From the NCBI GenBank assembly GCA_041665065.1, contig JBAYJM010000008.1, forward strand, positions 1 through 43,897: 43,897 nt of DNA, written 5' to 3'. How positions within the stretch are numbered: position 1 is the stretch's first letter; each line of letters starts with the position of its first letter. This DNA is from JBAYJM01 sp041665065 (GTDB lineage Bacteria; Patescibacteriota; Patescibacteriia; 2-01-FULL-39-33). A program made the position numbers and the translations under genes. The notes under the pieces were generated by a model. It made no database searches. It was not told where the DNA came from and saw nothing but the letters and a program-made list of their open reading frames with translations. Positions 19,060 to 26,656 of this stretch are shown here, piece after piece.

Positions 19060-22000
19060 TTAAATTACGAAGCTAATTAACCTATTGGGAACAAAAATTG
19101 TCTTTTTTATCTCTATATTTTCCAAGTATTTAGCAATGTTTGTATTTTCCTTGGCCAACTGTACAGCCTCAGCTTCTGAAATTCCAGTCGGCAAACTTAG
19201 CTTCGCTCTAACTTTGCCATTTATCTGAACCACGACCTCTACCCGCTCATCCTGTATTTTACTTTCGTCATAAACCGGCCAAGCTTCTTTAAATATACTT
19301 TTTTTATTTCCCAATTTGTTCCAAAGTTCTTCTGCCATATGTGGCGCAAATGGTGACAAGATTTTTAATAAATTTTCAAAGCTATTTTTTTTCTTGTCAT
19401 CCCAGACCCGATCTGGGATCTCATGTTTATGCGACGAGATTCCTGCTTCCGCAGGAATGACAGCCAAAGACGCCATTTTATTTATCAAAATCATCATTGC
19501 GGAAATCGCCGTATTAAATCTCATCGCTTCAATATCTTCACCAACCTTCTTTATTGTCTTATTGAGTAAAATAATAAGACTGGCATCATCATCTTTATTA
19601 TTTGCAAATTCAAAAATATTCCAAACTTTTTCCAAAAATCTCTTAACACCAACAACTCCTTTTGTATCCCAAGGTATTGTCTGATCAAATGGTCCCATGA
19701 ACATTTCATAGATCCTTAGGGTGTCTGCGCCGTATTCCTTTACAACCTCATCAGGATTAACTACATTGCCTTTGGATTTTGACATTTTTTCACCGCTCTC
19801 GCCCAAAATCATGCCTTGGGACGTTCTTTTTGCATAGGGCTCTGAAGTCGGCGCGATTCCAATATCAAATAAAAACTTGTGCCAGAATCTGGAATACAAC
19901 AAATGCAAGGTTGTATGTTCCATTCCACCATTGTACCAATCAACCGGCGTCCAGTAATCCAACTTTTTTCTATCAGCTAATTTTTTGTTATTATTTGGAT
20001 CTATATATCTTAAAAAATACCATGAGGATCCTGCCCACTGAGGCATAGTGTCTGTTTCTCTTTTTGCCGAGCCTCCGCATTTGGGACATTTTACATTTAC
20101 CCAACTATCTAATTTTGCTAATGGCGACTGACCGTCTTCACTGGCCTGAAATTCTTTTATCTCCGGCAATTCCAAAGGCAGATCTTTTTCTTCTAGTGGC
20201 ACGAATCCGCATTTTTCACATTCAATTATTGGAATCGGCTCTCCCCAATATCTTTGTCTTGAAAAAACCCAATCGCGTAATTTATAATTAACAGCTTTTT
20301 TGCCATGGCCATTTTCTTCCAGCCAAGCAGTCATTTTACCAATAGCCTCAGATGGCTTAAGGCCGTTTAAAAATTTTAAGTCAATCTCATTATTTAAATA
20401 TTTAATATCCATCGCATCATTAACGCCATCTCTATTTTTTTTGAAATTTAAAATATATTTTTTTGATATAACTAATATATTAACTCCGTTTAAAGCCAGT
20501 TCTTTTTCACTAAAATCTAAGTCAGTTAATCCAAAACGATATTTATTTATACCTAGGTCGATCTTTATTCCTTTGCTATTTTCAAAGGTTTCAATAACCA
20601 GATCAGTATCTAAAATTCTTTCACCAATTTTTTTATAGCCCAATAGATGTAGAATTCCAATAAGTTTTTCTTTGTCCTCTTCCGTTTTAATAATTAAGTC
20701 AAGATCATGAAATTCGCGATATATTAATCCAATATAAAATGCGCAACCCAGACTCCCCAAAAGCCAAAATTTAACCTTTTTTTTGTCTGCTTCTACCTTA
20801 ATTTTATTTAACTCATTTAATAATCCTAAAGTTTTATTATATTGATCGTCTGAAATTGAAAAATCAGAGTTAATCATCTTGCCACTTTCAATATCAGTAA
20901 ACGCATAGTTACCTTTTAGATATCTTTTTAACCCTATGATATTATAGTCGTAAGTATTTTTTTCAATCGCTTCTTTTTCCGACAACCAAACCGTTTCTAA
21001 TTTATCACTTTCTTCTTGGTTGATTTGTTCTGGGTTTTCATCAATCAACTCCAAAAGAACCGGCTGATCAAATCTCTCGCGCCAAACATTTTTGTTGTCT
21101 GCAAAAAAATGCATTTCAATTTCTCCGCCGATTTTTTCCTTCACCTTAACCCTATATCCGGTCTCCTCTAAAACTTCTCTCTCAGCGGCCTGCTCTGGCG
21201 TTTCACCATCATCAATGCCGCCTATCACTGGAGCCGTCCAACCGAATTTTTTCCAGTTTACAAATAAAAATTTACCGTCTCTTTTTCTCTGAACCACAGC
21301 AGAAATACTTTTTCGAGTTTCTTCATTCTCATGCTTTTCACCTTCAACCGGCATTATTACATCGATAATTTCCAAACCGAATTTTTTAGCAAACTCCCAA
21401 TCTCTTTCATCATGAGCAGGCACAGCCATAATTGCACCCGTTCCATAAGAGGCCAAAACATAATCAGAAATCCATATTGGAATTTCTTTTCCATTAACGG
21501 GGTTTATGGACTTAATACCTTTTAACTCAACGCCTGTTTTTTCTTTAGCGAGTTCGGTTCTTTCCATGTCAGATTTATTTTTTGCCTGAACAATATATGT
21601 GTTCACCTCTTTCCAATTTTCGATCTTATCTTTTAAATCTTCTATGAGTTTATGTTCGGGAGCTAAGACCATATAGGTTGCTCCAAAAAGAGTGTCTGGA
21701 CGGGTTGTATAAACTTCGATTTTTAATTCTGAATTTTTAACCTTAAAATACACCTCAGCTCCCTCACTTCTGCCAATCCAATTCTTTTGCTGAGTCTTTA
21801 TTTTTTCCAAATAATTTACTTCGTCTAAATCTTTTTCCAACCTGTCGGCATATTTTGTAATTTTTAACATCCATTGCTTCTTGGTTTTTTTAATCACCTC
21901 ACTACCACAACGTTCACATTTTCCATTAACCACCTCTTCATTGGCCAAACCAACTTTACATGACGTACAAAAATTAATTGCCATTTCAGTTTTATATGCC

Positions 22001-22455
22001 AAACCATGCTTAAATAGTTGTAAAAAAATCCACTGCGTCCATTTATAATATTTCGGATCAGTTGTGTTTATTTCTCTACTCCAATCAAACGAAAAACCAA
22101 TTGCTTTAAGCTGACGCTTAAAGTTACTGATGTTTTTTTCTGTTACAATTCTAGGATGCACTCCCGTTTTAATCGCATAGTTTTCAGTAGGTAAGCCAAA
22201 AGCGTCCCAACCAATTGGATATAAAACATTAAAACCTTCCATTCGCCTCTTTCGCGCAATAATATCCATGGCGGTATTACTCCTGGGATGACCAACATGC
22301 AAACCTTCGCTTGATGGATATGGAAATTCAATTAAGGCATAGAATTTAGGCTTTGGAGAATTATCCTCATCAGCAACATGCAATTTCTTATCTTCCCAAT
22401 AATCCTGCCATTTTTTTTCGCCTCCCGACGCTAAAAACTCTTTATAAGTAGCCAT
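19060..22455 (-). CDS. leuS: Leucine-tRNA ligase with inserted Nudix and nucleotidyltransferase-like domains
   Basis: This class I synthetase charges tRNA-Leu. Visible features are HIGH as EGLHVGH (about residue 52), a zinc-finger pair (CTSC...CERC, about 163-185), the editing-domain TTRPDTLFG and AVPAHDERDWEF (catalytic Asp kept), the second CxxC pairs, KMSKSKGN (about 890) and the anticodon and C-terminal domains ending near VVQINGKVRAKL. At 1131 aa it is some 250-300 residues longer than usual. The editing domain carries a Nudix module (about 382-510, with a complete Nudix box GX5EX7REVLEETGY) and a second insert (about 525-693) with GSLGCAFY...HDLDLII, as in ANT/AbiEii-like nucleotidyltransferases. 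Residues about 998-1020 are encoded by a palindromic repeat. I chose the ATG at 22455 (MATYKEF); the frame is open to an ATG at 22512, but that extension is a hydrophobic leader without family support. Confidence 0.93.
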   Translation of the reverse strand: MATYKEFLASGGEKKWQDYWEDKKLHVADEDNSPKPKFYALIEFPYPSSEGLHVGHPRSNTAMDIIARKRRMEGFNVLYPIGWDAFGLPTENYAIKTGVHPRIVTEKNISNFKRQLKAIGFSFDWSREINTTDPKYYKWTQWIFLQLFKHGLAYKTEMAINFCTSCKVGLANEEVVNGKCERCGSEVIKKTKKQWMLKITKYADRLEKDLDEVNYLEKIKTQQKNWIGRSEGAEVYFKVKNSELKIEVYTTRPDTLFGATYMVLAPEHKLIEDLKDKIENWKEVNTYIVQAKNKSDMERTELAKEKTGVELKGIKSINPVNGKEIPIWISDYVLASYGTGAIMAVPAHDERDWEFAKKFGLEIIDVIMPVEGEKHENEETRKSISAVVQRKRDGKFLFVNWKKFGWTAPVIGGIDDGETPEQAAEREVLEETGYRVKVKEKIGGEIEMHFFADNKNVWRERFDQPVLLELIDENPEQINQEESDKLETVWLSEKEAIEKNTYDYNIIGLKRYLKGNYAFTDIESGKMINSDFSISDDQYNKTLGLLNELNKIKVEADKKKVKFWLLGSLGCAFYIGLIYREFHDLDLIIKTEEDKEKLIGILHLLGYKKIGERILDTDLVIETFENSKGIKIDLGINKYRFGLTDLDFSEKELALNGVNILVISKKYILNFKKNRDGVNDAMDIKYLNNEIDLKFLNGLKPSEAIGKMTAWLEENGHGKKAVNYKLRDWVFSRQRYWGEPIPIIECEKCGFVPLEEKDLPLELPEIKEFQASEDGQSPLAKLDSWVNVKCPKCGGSAKRETDTMPQWAGSSWYFLRYIDPNNNKKLADRKKLDYWTPVDWYNGGMEHTTLHLLYSRFWHKFLFDIGIAPTSEPYAKRTSQGMILGESGEKMSKSKGNVVNPDEVVKEYGADTLRIYEMFMGPFDQTIPWDTKGVVGVKRFLEKVWNIFEFANNKDDDASLIILLNKTIKKVGEDIEAMRFNTAISAMMILINKMASLAVIPAEAGISSHKHEIPDRVWDDKKKNSFENLLKILSPFAPHMAEELWNKLGNKKSIFKEAWPVYDESKIQDERVEVVVQINGKVRAKLSLPTGISEAEAVQLAKENTNIAKYLENIEIKKTIFVPNRLISFVI
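19395..19462. repeat. REP/MITE-like double-hairpin palindromic element inserted in frame in leuS
   Basis: A 68-bp unit is bounded by TGTCAT and ATGACA. Inside are two hairpins, ATCCCAG...CTGGGAT and ATTCCTGC TTCC GCAGGAAT, flanking CTC...GAG. Read in the leuS frame it encodes VIPAEAGISSHKHEIPDRVW. The phrase VIPAEAGI is the familiar translation of a widespread class of short palindromic repeats. It sits in the C-terminal helical region between two conserved LeuRS stretches, so it is an insertion tolerated by the protein. Only one copy is in this window. Confidence 0.8.
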
Positions 22456-22527
22456 ATTGCATTTAAATATTAATGGTTTAAAATTAACACAAAAAACAAA
22501 TATTTTCAACATTTTCTCCGAGACTTT

Positions 22528-22556
22528 TTGACAATTTAATAATGATCAATGATAAT
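22528..22556 (+). promoter_or_regulatory. Sigma-70-type promoter of the metallophosphoesterase gene
   Basis: A perfect -35 TTGACA (22528-22533), a 17-base spacer and GATAAT (22551-22556) lie about 70 bases before the SD-preceded ATG at 22624. Confidence 0.7.
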
Positions 22557-22610
22557 ATACTATTAGTATCAGCCTATGTGGATTAAAAGGTGGACAACAA
22601 AACAGCCATC

Positions 22611-22618
22611 AAAGGAGG
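22611..22618 (+). promoter_or_regulatory. Strong Shine-Dalgarno site that sets the start of the metallophosphoesterase
   Basis: AAAGGAGG ends five bases before ATG 22624. The earlier in-frame ATG at 22576 has no such site, so the start at 22624 is preferred. Most other genes of the window lack a comparable SD. Confidence 0.8.
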
Positions 22619-22623
22619 TTTGC

Positions 22624-23601
22624 ATGAAGCACGAATTTTTGATTATTGCCGACATGCATTACTCCATTAGCGGACAAATGGCGGAGGCAACGTGGATCCT
22701 GAAGTGGTTTGGTGGCTTATTTCCTAAGTTTGCAAGACGTTGCGAACAGGGGGCCGCCATTCACATTAAGGAAACATTGAGAGAGGCTGCCGAACACGGC
22801 CCCTATGCCGCCGGGATTGACCTTGGCGACCGAACTCATGGATCGCATAAGGACACTGGATTAAAAACAAAACACGCCGCGGATGAGGCTCGTGGAGCCT
22901 TGCAGATCCTTAAGGATGTATTCAATGGCCTGGAATTTTTCCTTGTTCCAGGTAACCATGATAAAGGATGGCATCTGTCGTCTTTTACCCGCTGGGGAAA
23001 TGGCTATTTACAAGACAGTCTTACCAAATACCGTGAAATTTATGGGCCACTTTACGGTATTACGTCGTTAACGGAAGAAGTAAATCTGATCTGGCTCAGC
23101 TCCGAACCATTTTTCTTTGACTACAAACGATCAATTCGTTTTGGGAAAGGAAAAAGGGAGGAAAAGAAATCCAGAGAAAGACTCCAACTCCTCAGGAGCG
23201 AGCTGGCAATTCAGTTGGATTTCGTAAAAAATCAACTGGCTAACGTAGCAAACCATGACCGAAAGTTCATTCTGGCGGTACATGAACCATCAACTCTATT
23301 GTCTCCTCAACTTCAGTCGATACTTGACGAACACCGAGATCGCCTGATTGTAACACTGACCGGCCATGTGCATGCGCGCTGGCTAATGAACCTACTTAAG
23401 CTCTTCAGGCCGGCTCTTCATCGGATTTTTTCGCGGTATAAGATCCAGATGATCCCCTCGGTCTGGGGAATTGATCTGCCAGTTCCCGGTTTAGCCTGGG
23501 GACCAGGAGCCGGTTGGGCAAAGCTCACCATTGAGGACGGACGAGTGATGCTCTACATCTTTCACACTAACAAAAGACGATTTAGAGGAATTCGTCTTTG
23601 A
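22624..23601 (+). CDS. Calcineurin-like metallophosphoesterase (325 aa)
   Basis: All five metal-binding blocks of the calcineurin-like phosphoesterase fold are visible: IADMHYS (D-x-H, near residue 8), GIDLGDRTHG (about 66), LVPGNHDKG (about 109), LAVHEPS (about 219) and LTGHVHARW (about 246). The enzyme is expected to hydrolyse phosphate esters with two metal ions; the substrate is unknown. No signal peptide is present. The gene is on the opposite strand to its neighbours, is visibly richer in G+C (a 60-base stretch from 22801 counts about 58%), has a consensus promoter and SD, and ends in a strong hairpin. It looks like a self-contained, probably transferred cassette placed between leuS and a surface-protein gene. 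Confidence 0.88.
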   Translation: MKHEFLIIADMHYSISGQMAEATWILKWFGGLFPKFARRCEQGAAIHIKETLREAAEHGPYAAGIDLGDRTHGSHKDTGLKTKHAADEARGALQILKDVFNGLEFFLVPGNHDKGWHLSSFTRWGNGYLQDSLTKYREIYGPLYGITSLTEEVNLIWLSSEPFFFDYKRSIRFGKGKREEKKSRERLQLLRSELAIQLDFVKNQLANVANHDRKFILAVHEPSTLLSPQLQSILDEHRDRLIVTLTGHVHARWLMNLLKLFRPALHRIFSRYKIQMIPSVWGIDLPVPGLAWGPGAGWAKLTIEDGRVMLYIFHTNKRRFRGIRL

Positions 23602-23637
23602 GCCTGCCTGACACCGGTCATCGCAGGCTTTTTATTT
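23601..23637 (+). terminator. Rho-independent terminator of the metallophosphoesterase gene
   Basis: The stem AGCCTGC (23601-23607) pairs with GCAGGCT (23623-23629), followed by TTTTTATTTT. It overlaps the last base of the stop codon. Confidence 0.85.
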
Positions 23638-23643
23638 TGACAA

Positions 23644-26538
23644 TTATTTAATATTAAATTGAAAAATTCCTCCGCTTTTATTGATCAAGCTTCCATTAAA
23701 TAAAGCTTGCCAATTATCCAAGTTCGCGAAGTGCTCTTGCCCATTTTTATCAATGGCAACAATATTTGCTCTTAAAATTCCGCTTCGATATTGCGAAATA
23801 ATCGAATTAAATGGCCACGCTCCATTGAAAGAAAATGATTCTTTAAAATCCCAGGGACTTGTTCCGCTTAAATAAAAATGATGCAAGCCAATTTGCGAAA
23901 TATCGCTAGTACTGTTTACGCCGATAAAATAATTGCCTATGGATTTAGTGCCAATATTTATTTTCAATCCCAACTGATTTCCATTCCAATTAAATTCTGC
24001 CTGTGACATGGCCTGAGGAATTATTACAGAAAGTTTGGCTTCATATACCCCTCCCACAGCCGAAATAGGATTGCCATTAAGTGTAACAGTCCACCTATCT
24101 ATATTTGCAAAATGCTCTTGCCCATTTTTATCAATAGCAACAAGATTGGCGCGAAGCTGGCCGGCTCTTATTTTATTTAAAATTATGGTCACTGGCTGAC
24201 CTGCGTAAGAAGCTGTTTCAATCTGGCTCCAAGGCTCTCCGCCGGTTGTATAGAAATGCCTTACTCCGATTGATGCTATCTGTGATTGATTTGTAATTCC
24301 TAAAAATATTCCGCTAAAATTTCCTGGATTAATTTTTAGACTTAAAGCACTTCCATTCCAAGTTAAATCCGCCTTGGCGTTAATTTGTGTCGGAGTGGTG
24401 GTTGGAATAATTGGTGGCGGTGGCGTAACTGTGCCGGCATAACCGCTTTCAAAGGCACCAATATCAAATCCATTTCCTTTAGGCCTCGTATTATTTAAAA
24501 AATCATAATGTAAAAGATTAGTTAAGGTCATCCCCTTATCAATTGCCGGACTATTTGCAGATAATTGCAAAGCAGAAATAAAATTTTGCGCTTCTGTAAC
24601 TGAAGCCGACTGACTTGTCGGTTCGCCAGGAGTGAGTCCTGATAAGTCAGGCAAAGCTACAAAGCCAGGATTATTTGTTGAAATACTATGAGTATCATTA
24701 CCAGTTTTAGACGACCAGTTGCTCAGAGTATATCCTTTATAAGCGCCATTTTCCATAATTTGAAAATTCAATCCGCCGGGAGTTGAAGGCATACTAAATA
24801 AATTATAATCACTATTTACAGCATCAACTAAAGCTTGGCTACCGCCGACAATGGAAATTGCCTTTGATTGTTTTTGTGCTGGAATATAAAAAATATTATT
24901 GAAAATTTGAATATTTTCATGCTGGGATTGGCCATTGACAGTCGCACCCTTATAATTATTAATTCCAATTATCGGTGATATAAATCTTGATCCTGCACCA
25001 TTTTTTGTAAAGGCAAAGGTGTTTCCAATTATTTTGATATTTTTTGACGGCCTTTTTTCCCATGAATCATGGCCGATTTTTAAACTGGCAAATGTCTGCA
25101 CATCGCTTGGCGATACAAAAAGATTATTTCTTATTATCACATTTTCAGCATTTGCTACAGTTAATAAATTTTCTGCATTCGCTAAAATATTTCTCTCAAA
25201 GACAACGTCTTTTATAAATTGATCAGATGGCTTGTTAGGAGCCAATTCCACTAAACTGAAATTATATCGTTTGCCTCCGCCATTGTGAGGAGTAGTCGCG
25301 CCCGCCTTCGAAACAGGATCAATCCAGCCTAAAAATTTATTATCAGAAATTTGAACATTGTTTGTAGGATTATTGGGATCACGACCGACAATTCGAAGGG
25401 CTGTCCTGCCAAAAGCCTGCCGACTAAAAGTATTGCCAGAAATCACCCCCTTATCTACTGAAAATAAATATGCACCGTGATCACCCGACTGATCAAGAGT
25501 TGAATTTATAATTGCTAATTTGCTCATCGCTCCCCCGATTTGTACACTGCTATAACTGTGAGTTTTGGGATTGGCAATTTTTGTATCGACCATAAAAATA
25601 TTAAGTGGTCTTACAGCATCATCAACCGTATTAAATCCAAAAAATGAATTTCCAACTTCATAACTTTCATCTCTTAAAAATAGAAAGTTCTTTCCCCTTC
25701 CAACAAGACTAACCAAAGAAGAAAAAATTGCACCTCCATCTGGTTTCCTGTGTGGAGATTCAAAATTAAAAGCTAAATCTACAAAACCGATATACCCGTA
25801 TTTGCTCAGCGCGCTTAAAAATGGTCCTCCTTGAGCTCCTGTATATTGAATAAATGGCTTTGCGCCCGTACCATATGCGCTAAATAGATATCCATAGCCT
25901 CCCCCATTTTCTCCCATACGAAAATTTCCGCTTTGCTCAAAAGCTTGTCCGCGCTTAAACAATATCTCATCGCCCTTTTTATAGAAAGATTTGTTGACCA
26001 TACTAAAAGCTTTGGTGGCTGTTCTCCAAGGACCGGAATTACCGCTGACAGTTGAGCTTAATCCGGTATAATTATCATTACCGATTGAAGAATCTATATA
26101 ATAAGTTTTTCCGTCTCTTGGTAAGACTGTAATAGTGATCTGTGATGAATCAGATCCGCCTGATGCATTTCTAACCGTTAAAGTAGCGGTATATGTTCCC
26201 GGCTTTTCATAAACATGCGCGCCGTTAAAACCACGCAATGTATTTGGATTTCCAGAATATGCATTGCTATCGCCAAAGTTCCATTCATAATCAACTATAT
26301 TTTCTCTCACAGTCGATTGCCAGCCTTCAAAAAATACCGGCAATGGCGCATATCCTCTAGTCAAAGGTATCGGTGAATAGTTTTGCTTATACCAACTACC
26401 CTGAGAATCGTCTGGATTTGTTATTATTGCATTTAATCCTGGGGTTTGAGCTAAAGCAAAACCACCAACTAAAAAACTGACTGATGTAAATATTATAGCT
26501 AGCAACATAACTAGCTTAAATTGAGTTAATTTAATCAT
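23644..26538 (-). CDS. Secreted PKD / right-handed beta-helix surface protein with a duplicated C-terminal domain (964 aa)
   Basis: Signal peptide at residues 1-30 (GGFALA, then QTPG). A PKD-type domain (about 63-137) contains VDYEWNFGDSN and HVYEKPGTYTATLTV. Then comes the pectate-lyase-like parallel beta-helix (about 140-690), opening with KTYYIDSSIGNDNYTG and rich in short strands with Asn ladders such as NVIIRNNLF and NIQIFNNIF. After a Pro/Thr linker (about 700-712), two copies of a beta domain of about 120 residues follow (about 716-840 and 843-964), sharing VAIDKNGQEHFAN. The beta-helix suggests binding or cleavage of an extracellular polysaccharide, but I see no catalytic residues I can name. 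There is no LPxTG or other anchor at the C-terminus, which ends in a beta strand. The gene is convergent with the metallophosphoesterase gene. Confidence 0.85.
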   Translation of the reverse strand: MIKLTQFKLVMLLAIIFTSVSFLVGGFALAQTPGLNAIITNPDDSQGSWYKQNYSPIPLTRGYAPLPVFFEGWQSTVRENIVDYEWNFGDSNAYSGNPNTLRGFNGAHVYEKPGTYTATLTVRNASGGSDSSQITITVLPRDGKTYYIDSSIGNDNYTGLSSTVSGNSGPWRTATKAFSMVNKSFYKKGDEILFKRGQAFEQSGNFRMGENGGGYGYLFSAYGTGAKPFIQYTGAQGGPFLSALSKYGYIGFVDLAFNFESPHRKPDGGAIFSSLVSLVGRGKNFLFLRDESYEVGNSFFGFNTVDDAVRPLNIFMVDTKIANPKTHSYSSVQIGGAMSKLAIINSTLDQSGDHGAYLFSVDKGVISGNTFSRQAFGRTALRIVGRDPNNPTNNVQISDNKFLGWIDPVSKAGATTPHNGGGKRYNFSLVELAPNKPSDQFIKDVVFERNILANAENLLTVANAENVIIRNNLFVSPSDVQTFASLKIGHDSWEKRPSKNIKIIGNTFAFTKNGAGSRFISPIIGINNYKGATVNGQSQHENIQIFNNIFYIPAQKQSKAISIVGGSQALVDAVNSDYNLFSMPSTPGGLNFQIMENGAYKGYTLSNWSSKTGNDTHSISTNNPGFVALPDLSGLTPGEPTSQSASVTEAQNFISALQLSANSPAIDKGMTLTNLLHYDFLNNTRPKGNGFDIGAFESGYAGTVTPPPPIIPTTTPTQINAKADLTWNGSALSLKINPGNFSGIFLGITNQSQIASIGVRHFYTTGGEPWSQIETASYAGQPVTIILNKIRAGQLRANLVAIDKNGQEHFANIDRWTVTLNGNPISAVGGVYEAKLSVIIPQAMSQAEFNWNGNQLGLKINIGTKSIGNYFIGVNSTSDISQIGLHHFYLSGTSPWDFKESFSFNGAWPFNSIISQYRSGILRANIVAIDKNGQEHFANLDNWQALFNGSLINKSGGIFQFNIK

Positions 26539-26594
26539 AAATTTGTTTTAATTTATTATATTTTAAAGAGTATATATTAATAATTAATTAAGAT

Positions 26595-26620
26595 AAAAAA
26601 ATCGACTTTAATGTCGATTT
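26595..26620 (-). terminator. Rho-independent terminator downstream of uvrA
   Basis: On the minus strand AAATCGAC and GTCGATTT flank a six-base loop and are followed by TTTTATC. It lies 37 bases past the uvrA stop and before the next minus-strand gene. Confidence 0.8.
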
Positions 26621-26656
26621 AGTATAGCAGGTTAATGTAAGTAGTCAAAAGGCTTT

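Noticed and set aside
19316..19684. Plus-strand frame of 122 codons within leuS
   Set aside because: Antisense to conserved LeuRS C-terminal sequence and to the palindromic repeat; no start signals.
22456..22512. N-terminal extension of LeuRS from the ATG at 22512
   Set aside because: It adds 19 mostly hydrophobic residues unlike any LeuRS N-terminus; the ATG at 22455 fits better, though no SD decides it.
22456..22623. T-box or other riboswitch before leuS
   Set aside because: The leader is short and lacks a T-box consensus or specifier-type stem.
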